Of a stretch of DNA of 27,261 nt, positions 6,674 through 15,295 are shown in pieces (positions within the stretch are counted from its first letter, which is position 1; the number at the start of each line of letters is the position of its first letter). The notes under the pieces were generated by a model. That model was not told the origin of the DNA, did no database searches, and saw nothing but the letters and a program-made list of their open reading frames with translations. This DNA comes from SHLJ01 sp041618535 (GTDB taxonomy: Bacteria; Bacteroidota; Bacteroidia; Flavobacteriales; Flavobacteriaceae). The DNA lies in the NCBI GenBank assembly GCA_041618535.1, contig JBFKFP010000017.1, positions 1 through 27,261 of the forward strand. The letters run 5' to 3'. The position numbers and the translations under genes were made by a program.

Positions 6674-9301
6674 CTACTCAAGGCTGGCCAGGCTTGATTT
6701 AAGGGTTTCGATCTTGGCCAGGGCATCTGCTTCCTTTTTCCGCTCTGCAGAAACAACTTGTTCCGGGGCATTTTGAACAAATCTCTCGTTAGAGAGTTTT
6801 TTCTGGACAGACTTGAGGAATCCTTCGGTATAATTCAACTCCTCCTTTATCTTTTTGATCTCCTCATCAAGATTAATAGTGTCAGCCGCAGGGATGAAGT
6901 ACTCATTAGACTTTACCCTGAACGTCAAAGCTCCTGCGATCTTCTCTGCGGTATAATCCAATGTATTAACATTACCTAATTTTTTGATTACACTATCGAA
7001 GTCATTAGGTTGACCTTCATTATTTAATACTAATAAATCGATCGTGTCCCTGAAGGAAATGTTCTTTTGTTTCCTAATGGTCCTGATTCCGGAGACTACC
7101 TCGGTTGCAAAGTTGAACTTTGTGATCAGGTCTTAATCAATCTTCCCTAATTCTGGCCATTCAGCAATGATCAAGGCCTCATCGGGCGTACGATCTGAGA
7201 TATACTGCCAAATCTCCTCTGAGATAAATGGCATAAAAGGGTGAAGAATCCTCAGGTTATCCTCCAATATCGAAATGACTGCATTAAATGTTTTTCGATC
7301 AACGGGATCACCAAATGATGGTTTTACCATTTCGAGCAGCCACGAGCAGAAATCATTCCAGATAAGCTTATAGGTTTCCATGAGGGCATCACTGATCCTG
7401 AACTTTGAAAAATGATCTTCAATAATCGAAAGGGTTTTATTGAACTGACTCTGATACCAGCTAAGGCTGATCTTCGCATAACCAGGCTGTTCCACGTCAG
7501 CAACCTCCCAGCCCTGAATGAGCCTGAAAGCGTTCCAAATCTTGTTGGAAAAGGCCTTTCCCTGGGCACAAAGGGAGACATCGAATGGTAAATCATTCCC
7601 CGCCGGTGAACACATAAGCATACCAACACGAACACCGTCGGCACCATATTCCTCGATCAATTCGATCGGATCAGGTGAATTCCCAAGTGATTTCGACATT
7701 TTTCTCCCAATCTTGTCCCTGACGATTCCGGTATAATAAACATTTTTAAATGGAGGTTCCTTTCTGTACTCATATCCGGAGATAATCATCCTAGCCACCC
7801 AGAAGAACATAATTTCAGGGGCGGTTACAAGGTCGTCGGTCGGATAATAGTAGTTGATATCTTCATTATCGGGGTTCCTGATTCCATCGAATACGCTGAT
7901 GGGCCATAACCATGATGAGAACCAGGTATCAACCACATCCGGATCCTGGCGAAGGTCGGAAGCCTCCAAAGTCTGGTTCCCTGTTTTCTCACGTGCCAGT
8001 TCAACCGCTTCCTCAATGGTTTTGGCCACAACAAAATCATGAATACCACTGCTGTAATAGTAAGCCGGGATCCGATGTCCCCAGTAGAGTTGGCGTGAAA
8101 TATTCCAGTCCCTGACATTTTCCATCCAATTCCTGTATGAATTCTTGAATTTGGAAGGATGAAATTTTACTGTATCATCCATTACATGATCCAGTGCGGG
8201 TTTTGAGAGCTCCTTCATTTTCAGAAACCATTGGACGGATATCTTTGGTTCAATAACGGCATGCGTCCTTTCACTGGTTCCAACCTTATGAGCGTAATCT
8301 TCCACTTTGGCCATGCATCCCATTCTCTCGAGTTCATCGGCGATATTACGCCTAGCCTCTTCCCTGTCCTGACCCTGGTAATGCAGGCCGTATTCGTTCA
8401 GAGTTCCGTCATCATTGAGAATATCGATGATTTCAAGTTTATGCCTTTCGCCGATCTCCTTGTCATTTGCATCATGGGCCGGAGTAATTTTTAGGCAGCC
8501 AGTACCGAATTCCATATCGACATAATCATCGAAAATAACAGGAATTACACGATTGCATACCGGCACGATCACAGACTTACCCTCGAGCTGAGTAAATCGT
8601 CCGTCTGACGGATTAACGCATACCGCCGTATCACCGAGAATGGTTTCAGGTCGTGTAGTTGCAATGGTGACAAATCCGTCCTCCCCATCTATTTTATAAT
8701 TTATATAATATAGCTTATCTGTACGTTCAATATATACTACTTCCTCATCGGAGAGGGTCGTTTTAGCCTGCGGATCCCAGTTCACCATTCTGAAACCTCT
8801 GTAGATAAGTCCTTTCTCATAAAGATCAATAAACACATCGATCACTGACTCAGACAACTGGTCATCCATGGTGAATTTAGTGCGATCCCAATCGCAGGAG
8901 GCTCCGAGTTTTTTCAGTTGTTCCAGTATTATCCCACCGTGTTTGTGCGTCCATTCCCACGCATGTTCAAGAAATTCCTCCCGCGAGATATCTGCCTTTC
9001 TTATGCCTTCAGATTTCAGTTTAGACACAACCTTAGCTTCGGTTGCTATAGAGGCATGATCCGTTCCGGGAACCCAGCAGGCATTATAACCCTTTAATCT
9101 CGCACGTCTTACAAGCACATCCTGAATGGTATTATTCAGCATATGCCCCATGTGAAGCACTCCGGTCACGTTAGGTGGCGGAATCACTATGGTATAAGGC
9201 TTTCGGTCGTCCGGTACTGAATTGAAATATCCGTGTTTCATCCAGTATTCATACCACTTATCCTCTACTAATTTTGCATCATATTGTGATGGGATGGACA
9301 T
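6674..9301 (-). pseudogene. valS: Valine--tRNA ligase, frame interrupted by one in-frame TAA
   Basis: ValS charges tRNA-Val. The frame from ATG 9301 to TAG 6674-6676 spans 876 codons, the normal length for Bacteroidota ValS. It carries HMGH at 50-53 (HIGH box, context PPNVTGVLHMGH) and KMSKS at 534-538, the editing domain between them, and the start of the anticodon-binding domain. Codon 723 is TAA (7133-7135). Beyond it the same frame continues with no other stop for 153 codons, encoding the rest of the anticodon-binding domain (DLITKFNFATEVVSGIRTIR, then DSVIKKLGNVNTL) and the C-terminal coiled coil (EEIKKIKEELNYTEGFLKSV). As written, a 722-residue product lacking the C-terminal arm would be made. 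There is no frameshift; one substitution (probably GAA to TAA) explains it. Either a sequence error or a real nonsense allele is possible. Confidence 0.9.
7133..7135 (-). other. In-frame TAA stop inside valS
   Basis: On the minus strand the codons read GGA AAG ATT GAT TAA GAC CTG ATC. Homologous flavobacterial ValS sequences, as I recall them, carry an acidic residue here (an FDEALI-like stretch), so GAA to TAA is the simplest change. TAA also terminates pyrE and other genes in the window, so codon reassignment is not a reasonable explanation. Confidence 0.9.
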
Positions 9302-9330
9302 ATTTTGGAATAGTTTTTGAACAATACATG

Positions 9331-9338
9331 CAAAAGTA
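9331..9338 (-). promoter_or_regulatory. Bacteroidota -7 promoter element for valS
   Basis: The minus strand reads TACTTTTG, an exact TAnnTTTG match followed by C, with 29 bases to the valS ATG. This gives a leader of about 23 bases. The upstream sequence is A/T-rich with no clear -33 TTG. Confidence 0.6.
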
Positions 9339-9416
9339 CTTATATTTTGATTTTTGAAAAATTATATGTCAATTGAAATGAAACAAACCTTCAGAGGCAG
9401 GATGCATTACGTCTAA

Positions 9417-9424
9417 TAATTTTG
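9417..9424 (+). promoter_or_regulatory. Bacteroidota -7 promoter element for the DUF1573 gene
   Basis: TAATTTTG matches TAnnTTTG exactly and is followed by CACAATG. It lies 47 bases before the first possible ATG, giving a leader of about 40 bases. The rest of the 170-base gap between valS and this gene holds nothing else I can support. Confidence 0.5.
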
Positions 9425-9471
9425 CACAATGATCAAAAAGTGAGTAAGTTTACGTTGAATTTAAACCAAAA

Positions 9472-9900
9472 ATGATGAAAAAACTAGTTACACTATTGTT
9501 CGTGGGATTAATAAGTTTTTCTATTAACGCACAGGACAAGGTAGCCAAAATCGAATTCGAAAGTGAAACCATCGATTATGGTACAATCGAGAAGGGTGCT
9601 GACGGTGTTCGTGTATTTAAATTCAAAAATACAGGAGACGCCCCATTGATCATTTCCAAGGTAAAATCAAGCTGTGGTTGCACGGTACCTAAAAAACCTG
9701 AAGAGCCTATCATGCCCGGTGAAACAGGGGAAATTGAAGTGAAATATGACACCAACAGGGTGATGCCTATACGCAAGACTATTACTGTTACCTCCAATGC
9801 AGATCGGCCCACAGTGGCCCTCAAGATAAAGGGTAATGTGATAGACCCGGGTAAGTCTGGTGTACTTGACAAGAAAAGCAAAAGCCTTATAGAACAATAA
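9472..9900 (+). CDS. Exported DUF1573 domain protein
   Basis: The 142-residue precursor has a Sec signal peptide (MMKKLVTLLFVGLISFSINAQ, cleavage after about 20). One DUF1573 domain follows, an Ig-like beta sandwich related to ASPM-SPD-2-Hydin/PapD folds. Family hallmarks are IDYGTIEKG, VFKFKNTGDAPLIIS, the SSCGCTVPK motif and MPGETGEIEVKYDT. Either of the two adjacent ATGs (9472, 9475) could be used. A strong terminator hairpin follows, so the gene is likely monocistronic. Bacteroidota encode many such proteins; no molecular role is established, and a periplasmic or surface scaffold is only a guess. The two cysteines of CGC may form a disulfide or bind metal. Confidence 0.88.
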   Translation: MMKKLVTLLFVGLISFSINAQDKVAKIEFESETIDYGTIEKGADGVRVFKFKNTGDAPLIISKVKSSCGCTVPKKPEEPIMPGETGEIEVKYDTNRVMPIRKTITVTSNADRPTVALKIKGNVIDPGKSGVLDKKSKSLIEQ

Positions 9901-9921
9901 GATAACGGAAGTTATAAACAG

Positions 9922-9950
9922 GGCGCTCGATCTCGATTGAGCGCCTTTTT
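9922..9950 (+). terminator. Rho-independent terminator after the DUF1573 gene
   Basis: Stem GGCGCTC (9922-9928) pairs with GAGCGCC (9939-9945) and can extend inward by about three pairs. Five T follow directly. It lies between two convergent genes and may also slow transcription arriving from the minus-strand protease gene. Confidence 0.9.
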
Positions 9951-9954
9951 GTTT

Positions 9955-11286
9955 TTAAAGAAGGTTCTCCAGTAAAAAGTCAAACTTCATAGGCACCCCA
10001 TTCCTGTCGACTACCAATCTGACCTTTTTCCCTGTTTCCCCGTAAAACATCTGGATGATCTGTTGCATGGAATATAGATGGGCATGACGTCTGTTGATAT
10101 TCAGTATAACATCCCCAACCATCAATCCGGCCTTTTCGGCCGGTGAATCCGGCCTGATTTCAACAATCACAAAAGAAGGTGCCAGCCTGTATTTATAAGA
10201 TCCTGTAAAAATCATGCTATGTTGCGCTACCGACTGATTATCAGTGCCATAAGGATTCAGTTCGATACTCCTGTCCAACTCTCGAACCACCCTAACACCG
10301 TGATGCTCCAGTTCAATTCCACTTTTATTGTAGTAAAAGGGCAAACCAAAATTACGATTGCGTTTTAACTGCACCTCGCCTTCCCCGTAATTAAAGACCA
10401 TATTAAAGCGTTTGAGGACATTTCCGGAAACGGATCCGCTTCTTTCCTTGAATTTCCTTGCAAAGGAAATACTTAAAGAATCAGGGAATGCCACATTTGG
10501 CCGTTTCAATTCGAATTTTCCTATTTTAACAGCATCTATTTTGGCCCTCTTGCCATAAACTCTTCCACTAAGACCTCTACCAAGAAAGTCCTTGAAAAAT
10601 TTCTCAGGCACTTCAATTCCCTTTATCTCATCCTCAAATAACCAGATTGAATCACTGCCTCCCGTATCTATTAGAAGCTTCACAGGAATGTCCTCTCCGG
10701 ATACCGAAATCATAACATCTATATAAGGTTTATTATTGAAGAAATCCAAATTGAGCTTAACACAGTCCCGGCACTTCTTTGGATTGTATTTATCCGGAGG
10801 ATATAATTTAATAACCCTGCTGGAATAATTCAGGTCTACTACAAAATCTTTGAGGAAATCATAACCGATGATCCCGTGAATGGGAACTCCGAGCCTTGGC
10901 GCAAAATTGAGCTCAGGATCAAAGATGGCGTAAAGATCCTGATTGATATTGATCGCATCTCCAATCTTAAAGATATTATTCCTTGATCTCAGGGCCTCAA
11001 TCGCTTCCCCTTCCCCCAGACCACGGAGAAAAATTCGCTCGGCCTGGTTAATCTGCAGCGCTTCAGAGATATTGAGGAAATTAAAGATTATCGGCTTGCT
11101 CACACCCGTATCGAGCAGGAATGACAGCCGCACACCGTTAACCTCAACCGGAATTACGATAAGGTTATTGATTAGCTGAAACTTTATTTTTTCAGTTTTT
11201 GAATCCTGCAGGATAAACTTCCCCTGGGCGTTTAAATTCACTGAAAACAACAAAAGTAAGAGACAGAAAAAGCAATTTTTATTCAT
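9955..11286 (-). CDS. Exported retropepsin-like aspartyl protease with C-terminal PDZ domain
   Basis: The 443-residue precursor has a signal peptide (about 1-20, ending LNAQ). Two retropepsin-like lobes each have their own catalytic motif: LLDTG at 57-61 and LIDTGGSD at 205-212. GIIGYDFLKDF (138-148) resembles the conserved ILG-D element of aspartyl proteases. A PDZ domain fills about 350-443, with IRPDSPAEKAGLMVGDVI as its peptide-groove signature. Both lobes on one chain could form an active site without dimerising. The protein is probably periplasmic or surface exposed; its substrates are unknown. It is convergent with the DUF1573 gene and divergent from the aminotransferase gene. No clean promoter motif is visible in the 118-base gap upstream. 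Confidence 0.9.
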   Translation of the reverse strand: MNKNCFFCLLLLLFSVNLNAQGKFILQDSKTEKIKFQLINNLIVIPVEVNGVRLSFLLDTGVSKPIIFNFLNISEALQINQAERIFLRGLGEGEAIEALRSRNNIFKIGDAININQDLYAIFDPELNFAPRLGVPIHGIIGYDFLKDFVVDLNYSSRVIKLYPPDKYNPKKCRDCVKLNLDFFNNKPYIDVMISVSGEDIPVKLLIDTGGSDSIWLFEDEIKGIEVPEKFFKDFLGRGLSGRVYGKRAKIDAVKIGKFELKRPNVAFPDSLSISFARKFKERSGSVSGNVLKRFNMVFNYGEGEVQLKRNRNFGLPFYYNKSGIELEHHGVRVVRELDRSIELNPYGTDNQSVAQHSMIFTGSYKYRLAPSFVIVEIRPDSPAEKAGLMVGDVILNINRRHAHLYSMQQIIQMFYGETGKKVRLVVDRNGVPMKFDFLLENLL

Positions 11287-11404
11287 AAGCAGTGGCGTGT
11301 AATGAATTTACAAATCTTTTATCAAGAACTAAGGCTTTACGTAGATTTTTAAAAAAACTTTAAGATTAATTTCGGAACTTTGCAGCACCTAATAAATCCT
11401 CGTT

Positions 11405-12595
11405 ATGCCCAAGATTTCTTCAAAGGGAATGGCAATGCCGGAATCACCTATTCGGAAGCTTGTCCCTTATTCTGAAGCCGCAAAAAAACGCGGTATTGAA
11501 GTCATTCATCTCAATATCGGTCAGCCCGATATAAAAACTCCTAAAATTGCACTCGATGCTGTAAGGAACAGTGACCTGGAGGTTCTGGCCTACAGTCGGT
11601 CTGAGGGTTCTGATGAATACCGAGAAAAAATTGCGGCCTACTATAAAAAGAATGACATTCTGGTTGACAAGGACGACATCCTTGTTACGACCGGCGGCAG
11701 TGAGGCTTTACTTTTTACTTTCGGAAGCATAATGGATGCCGGAGATGAGGTCATCATCCCTGAGCCATTTTATGCCAACTATAACGGGTTTTCCATTGCC
11801 TCGGGTGTTCAGGTGGTCCCTGTTATATCCAAAATAGATAATAATTTCGCCTTGCCTCCTATCGAAGAATTTGAAAAACTCATCAGTCAGAAAACCAAGG
11901 CCATTCTTATTTGCAACCCTGGTAATCCGACCGGATATCTCTACAGCAAGGAAGAAATCGAAAAATTAGCAAGAATGGTCAAAAAGCATAACCTTTTTCT
12001 CGTTGCCGATGAGGTTTATCGGGAATTCGCTTATGACGGCCATGAACATTATTCGATCATGCAGGTGGAAGGCCTGGAGGAAAACGCTGTCATGATAGAC
12101 TCGGTGTCTAAGCGTTACAGTATGTGCGGAGCCAGGATTGGCTGTATTGTTTCACGGAATAAAAATTTGATCTCCACGGCATTGAAATTTGCCCAGGCAA
12201 GGCTTTCCCCGCCCACATTGGCTCAAATAGCCTCGGAAGCGGCCCTTGACACCCCTTCAGAATATTTCGATGCGGTAATAGATGAATACGTTGTCAGACG
12301 GAATACGCTAATCAGGGAATTGCAAAAAATTGATGGCGTAAAGGTTGGGACCCCTAAGGGAGCGTTCTATTGCATTGCCGAACTTCCGGTTGATGATGCA
12401 GATTATTTTGCGCGATGGTTATTAGAAAAATTCGAGCTTGATGGTGCCACCGTCATGGTCGCTCCCGCGGCCGGATTCTACTCATCTGAGGGCCTTGGTA
12501 AAAACCAAATCAGAATCGCATACGTACTTAAAGAGGAAGACCTAATCAGGGCCGTAAAAATTTTGAAAACAGCCCTCTCACAGTACAATTCCTGA
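11405..12595 (+). CDS. Pyridoxal-phosphate aminotransferase, aspartate aminotransferase family
   Basis: A fold-type I class I/II aminotransferase of 396 residues, the full family length. Visible PLP contacts are N174 (NPGNPTG, 171-177), D202 and Y205 (ADEVYREF), the Schiff-base lysine K236 in SVSKRYSMCGARIG, and the C-terminal Arg in QIRIAY. It most likely moves amino groups between aspartate or another amino acid and 2-oxoglutarate. Exact substrate cannot be read from the sequence: aspartate, aromatic or alanine activity are all possible. An imperfect -7 motif (GAACTTTG, 11375-11382) lies upstream. The stop TGA overlaps the murB ATG by one base (TGATG), implying coupled translation. Confidence 0.93.
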   Translation: MPKISSKGMAMPESPIRKLVPYSEAAKKRGIEVIHLNIGQPDIKTPKIALDAVRNSDLEVLAYSRSEGSDEYREKIAAYYKKNDILVDKDDILVTTGGSEALLFTFGSIMDAGDEVIIPEPFYANYNGFSIASGVQVVPVISKIDNNFALPPIEEFEKLISQKTKAILICNPGNPTGYLYSKEEIEKLARMVKKHNLFLVADEVYREFAYDGHEHYSIMQVEGLEENAVMIDSVSKRYSMCGARIGCIVSRNKNLISTALKFAQARLSPPTLAQIASEAALDTPSEYFDAVIDEYVVRRNTLIRELQKIDGVKVGTPKGAFYCIAELPVDDADYFARWLLEKFELDGATVMVAPAAGFYSSEGLGKNQIRIAYVLKEEDLIRAVKILKTALSQYNS

Positions 12596-13608
12596 TGCAG
12601 CCAGAATACAACAAATCTCTGAAGTCATATAACAGTTTCGGACTTGATGTTCGCGCAAAGACCTTTTTATCTGTTGGATCTGAGGAAGAGCTGGCTCAGG
12701 CCATTTCAATTTTTTCCGAAGAAAAAATTCTGATCCTGGGCGGTGGCAGCAATATACTGCTAACCAAGGATTTTGACGGTATGGTGCTTCACGTCGATCT
12801 GAAAGGAATCAAGATAAATCCAGTAGATGATAATCATGTAATAGTTGAGGCAGCAGCCGGAGAGAACTGGCACGAACTGGTGATGTACTGTTTAGATAAA
12901 AATCTCGGAGGCATTGAAAACCTGTCATTAATCCCGGGAAATGTAGGAACAGCACCAATTCAGAATATCGGGGCATATGGTGTTGAGCTAAAGGACGTCT
13001 TTTATGACTGTCGGGGCTTTAGCCTCGAAAGTGGCGACTTCCGCACTTTCACAACCGCTGAATGCCAGTTTGGATACAGGAATTCGATATTCAAAAAAGA
13101 GTTGAAATCTAAAGTTGTCATCACCTCGGTAAGACTTAAGCTCAGCACAAAAGATCATAAGATACATACCTCGTATGGTGCCATTAAACAGGCTTTGGCT
13201 GCAGCAGGTGTGAAAAGCCCGGGAATAAAAGATGTTTCAGAGGCGGTGGTCAGGATAAGGCAGTCCAAATTACCTGATCCGGCCAAGATAGGAAACAGCG
13301 GAAGCTTCTTTAAGAACCCTGTTATCGGAAGTGATCATTTTAGCCGGCTAAAGAAGTTGTTTCCTGAAATTCCAAGTTATACACAGGATAATGGTAAAAT
13401 AAAGGTTCCTGCCGGCTGGCTGATCGAAAAAGCCGGATTCAAAGGAAAGAGGTTCGGCGATTACGGTGTGCATGACAAGCAAGCTCTTGTTCTCGTAAAT
13501 TACGGGAATGCCGCAGGAGATGATATTTTGAAACTTGCTCAACTCATTCAATTGACTATTAAGCGTATCTTTGATATTAAATTGGAACCGGAGGTCAATA
13601 TTATTTGA
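12595..13608 (+). CDS. murB: UDP-N-acetylmuramate dehydrogenase
   Basis: MurB reduces UDP-GlcNAc-enolpyruvate to UDP-MurNAc with NADPH and FAD, the second committed step of peptidoglycan precursor synthesis in the cytosol. The 337-residue protein is the type I (E. coli-like) form. It has FAD-binding LGGGSNILL (about 43-51), SLIPGNVGTAPIQNIGAYG, the FGYRNSIFK loop, the proton-donor serine S237 in NSGSFFKNP, PAGWLIEKAGFKG, and the C-terminal LEPEVNII with catalytic E333. The ATG overlaps the aminotransferase stop by one base. The next gene starts 58 bases downstream without an obvious terminator. Confidence 0.97.
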   Translation: MQPEYNKSLKSYNSFGLDVRAKTFLSVGSEEELAQAISIFSEEKILILGGGSNILLTKDFDGMVLHVDLKGIKINPVDDNHVIVEAAAGENWHELVMYCLDKNLGGIENLSLIPGNVGTAPIQNIGAYGVELKDVFYDCRGFSLESGDFRTFTTAECQFGYRNSIFKKELKSKVVITSVRLKLSTKDHKIHTSYGAIKQALAAAGVKSPGIKDVSEAVVRIRQSKLPDPAKIGNSGSFFKNPVIGSDHFSRLKKLFPEIPSYTQDNGKIKVPAGWLIEKAGFKGKRFGDYGVHDKQALVLVNYGNAAGDDILKLAQLIQLTIKRIFDIKLEPEVNII

Positions 13609-13666
13609 TGAACTGCGTTATCAAAAGATGTTGAATACCAATATTCCCTCTAATTGAATTAAATCC

Positions 13667-14197
13667 TTGGCTACTAAACTCGAAGAACATATCGTAGGGT
13701 TACTTAAGGAATCGGATAAAAGGGCTATTCCCCTGCTTTATGAGAATTATTCCGACACCCTGTATGGCGTTATCTTCAAGGTGACCAAGAACAGTGCAAT
13801 GGCCGAGGACGCCCTCCAGGAAACGTTCATAAAGATCTGGAGATATGCCCATAAATATGACCCGAAAAAGGCCAAGCTGTTCACATGGCTATATAGAATA
13901 GCACGAAACACCGCAATCGATAAACTGAGGAGCCATAATCTCAAATTCGAGAAGGAAATCCAAATTAATGATTCAAACGTATATAAATTACCGTCACTCG
14001 GATTAAACCAGGATGCGATTGACCTAAAAGAACATGTCGCCAGCCTGGATGTTAAATATCAGATTGTCTTAAATGCCTTGTTTTTTGAGGGCATGACACA
14101 GCAGGAAGCCAGTGAAGAGCTGAAAATCCCGCTGGGCACGGTGAAATCGAGGTTAAAAATAGGATTAAGAGAACTTAAGAAGATCTACGATCCTTAA
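13667..14197 (+). CDS. RNA polymerase sigma-70 factor, ECF subfamily
   Basis: The 176-residue protein has region 2 (about 20-90, with AEDALQETFIKIWRY and FTWLYRIARNTAIDKLR) and region 4 (about 120-172, with helix-turn-helix MTQQEASEELKIPLGTVKSRL). It directs RNA polymerase to a specific promoter set. Start: an in-frame TGA lies 12 bases upstream (13655-13657), and the first in-frame ATG (codon 45) would remove the beginning of region 2. TTG at 13667 is therefore the only workable start. The adjacent downstream gene is an RskA-like anti-sigma factor, so activity is probably held by membrane sequestration, as in SigK/RskA pairs. The target genes are not known. Confidence 0.93.
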   Translation: MATKLEEHIVGLLKESDKRAIPLLYENYSDTLYGVIFKVTKNSAMAEDALQETFIKIWRYAHKYDPKKAKLFTWLYRIARNTAIDKLRSHNLKFEKEIQINDSNVYKLPSLGLNQDAIDLKEHVASLDVKYQIVLNALFFEGMTQQEASEELKIPLGTVKSRLKIGLRELKKIYDP

Positions 14198-14208
14198 ACC
14201 CGGAGATT

Positions 14209-14997
14209 ATGGATAAAAAAATACATCAGTTTCTTGATTCCGGATTACTGGAAAAGTACCTTATAGGTGACACCAGTAAGGGCGAGGCTCTCAAGGTGGA
14301 GCAATTCATTGCCAATTACCCGGAGGTTGAAGAGGAATACCAGCTGCTTCAGGATCAGCTTGAGTTAACAGCACGTGCTCAGGCCATGCCTTCTCCAGAT
14401 ATACTTGAGAGCGTCATGAATCAGCTAGATGAAACTCCGGTAGTTCAGCTAAAACGTCACAGTTTCCCGAACTGGATCAGTATTGCGGCCTCTGTAGCAG
14501 CTGTGATTTTCGCCGTGACCTCATATGTTTATTACAACAGGAGCCAGGTCTTGAGCAACGAAAACGATACCATAGCTGAAGAGATTTTCGATCTAAGAAG
14601 CGATATCGACAAGAATAACTTGATGCTCGAAAGCGTGATGAGACAGTTGATGAAACTGAATAACCCTGAAACCCAAAAGTACGTATTAAGAGGAAATGAC
14701 CGGGCAAAGGAATTAAAGACGGTAGCATATATCAATCCGGTAGAAAAATCAACTCTCATCGATGTGATCTCCCTGCCAAAGATATCGGAAGAGCAATGTT
14801 ATCAGATGTGGGCCCAGATCCAGGATCGAATGGTAAATCTGGGAATCCTTGACGAGGCCGACCGAAATCTCAAACCGATTCCTTACATCGAGAATGCGGT
14901 TAGCCTGAGTATTACTATCGAACCTAAAGGAGGAAACAACGAGGCCTCCATGGAAAACTCCGTGGCTACGGTTCCATTGAATATAAATGATAACTAG
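14209..14997 (+). CDS. RskA-like membrane anti-sigma factor
   Basis: A 262-residue protein with an N-terminal cytosolic sigma-binding part (about 1-80, including LLEKYLIGDTSKGEALKVEQF and a following helix). One membrane helix follows at about 88-108 (WISIAASVAAVIFAVTSYVYY), then a coiled segment (about 112-150) and the extracytoplasmic RskA domain (about 165-258, with CYQMWAQIQDRMVNLGIL). It starts 11 bases after the partner sigma gene. By analogy with SigK/RskA, release would follow regulated proteolysis of the anti-sigma factor. The canonical His-Cys-Cys zinc motif of ZAS domains is absent from the N-terminal part, as in many RskA proteins. Confidence 0.88.
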   Translation: MDKKIHQFLDSGLLEKYLIGDTSKGEALKVEQFIANYPEVEEEYQLLQDQLELTARAQAMPSPDILESVMNQLDETPVVQLKRHSFPNWISIAASVAAVIFAVTSYVYYNRSQVLSNENDTIAEEIFDLRSDIDKNNLMLESVMRQLMKLNNPETQKYVLRGNDRAKELKTVAYINPVEKSTLIDVISLPKISEEQCYQMWAQIQDRMVNLGILDEADRNLKPIPYIENAVSLSITIEPKGGNNEASMENSVATVPLNINDN

Positions 14998-15062
14998 GTT
15001 TTTCATTTTCTGAAAAGGTTTGTATAAGTCTGAATGCATTCAAGATTTATCTTCAGAATGCG

Positions 15063-15070
15063 TATCTTTG
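15063..15070 (+). promoter_or_regulatory. Bacteroidota -7 promoter element for the small membrane protein operon
   Basis: TATCTTTG, an exact TAnnTTTG match, ends 14 bases before ATG 15085. It lies inside a longer reading frame opening at 15034, which argues that the true start is 15085. It would drive the small protein, glycosyltransferase, sigma factor and transporter genes. Confidence 0.6.
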
Positions 15071-15084
15071 TACAAAGTATATCC

Positions 15085-15291
15085 ATGAAATTAGTTCTTA
15101 TAACTTTAGTGTTATTAGGCCTTGCAATAGCAGGCATCGCCATCAAAATATGGGCAAAAAAGGACGGTGAATTCGCAGGAACCTGTGCGAGCCAGAATCC
15201 CATGTTGAACCAGGAGGGTGAAACCTGCGGGTTCTGTGGCAGGACACCCGATCAATATAAGGACTGCACCGAGACCACACATACTTCTTAG
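15085..15291 (+). CDS. Small membrane-anchored Cys-rich protein of unknown function
   Basis: A 68-residue protein with one N-terminal membrane helix or uncleaved signal (about 2-23) followed by a short tail with four cysteines at 34, 48, 51 and 61. The CGFCG pair looks like a metal-binding knuckle or a disulfide. Short proteins of this kind are annotated in Flavobacteriaceae as 'membrane or secreted protein'; no function is known to me. The start at 15085 is chosen because a perfect -7 promoter motif lies 14 bases upstream, inside the longer frame. The glycosyltransferase gene follows four bases after the stop, so the two are very likely cotranscribed. The tail would probably be periplasmic. 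Confidence 0.75.
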   Translation: MKLVLITLVLLGLAIAGIAIKIWAKKDGEFAGTCASQNPMLNQEGETCGFCGRTPDQYKDCTETTHTS

Positions 15292-15295
15292 GACC

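Noticed and set aside
6674..7135. A frameshift splitting valS
   Set aside because: Codon-by-codon reading from 7138 to 6959 on the minus strand shows that both parts are in the same frame (876 codons exactly); only the TAA interrupts it.
7133..7135. Recoded stop (selenocysteine, pyrrolysine) or alternative genetic code
   Set aside because: The codon is TAA, used by neither Sec nor Pyl systems, and TAA ends several intact genes in this window, including pyrE and the DUF1573 gene.
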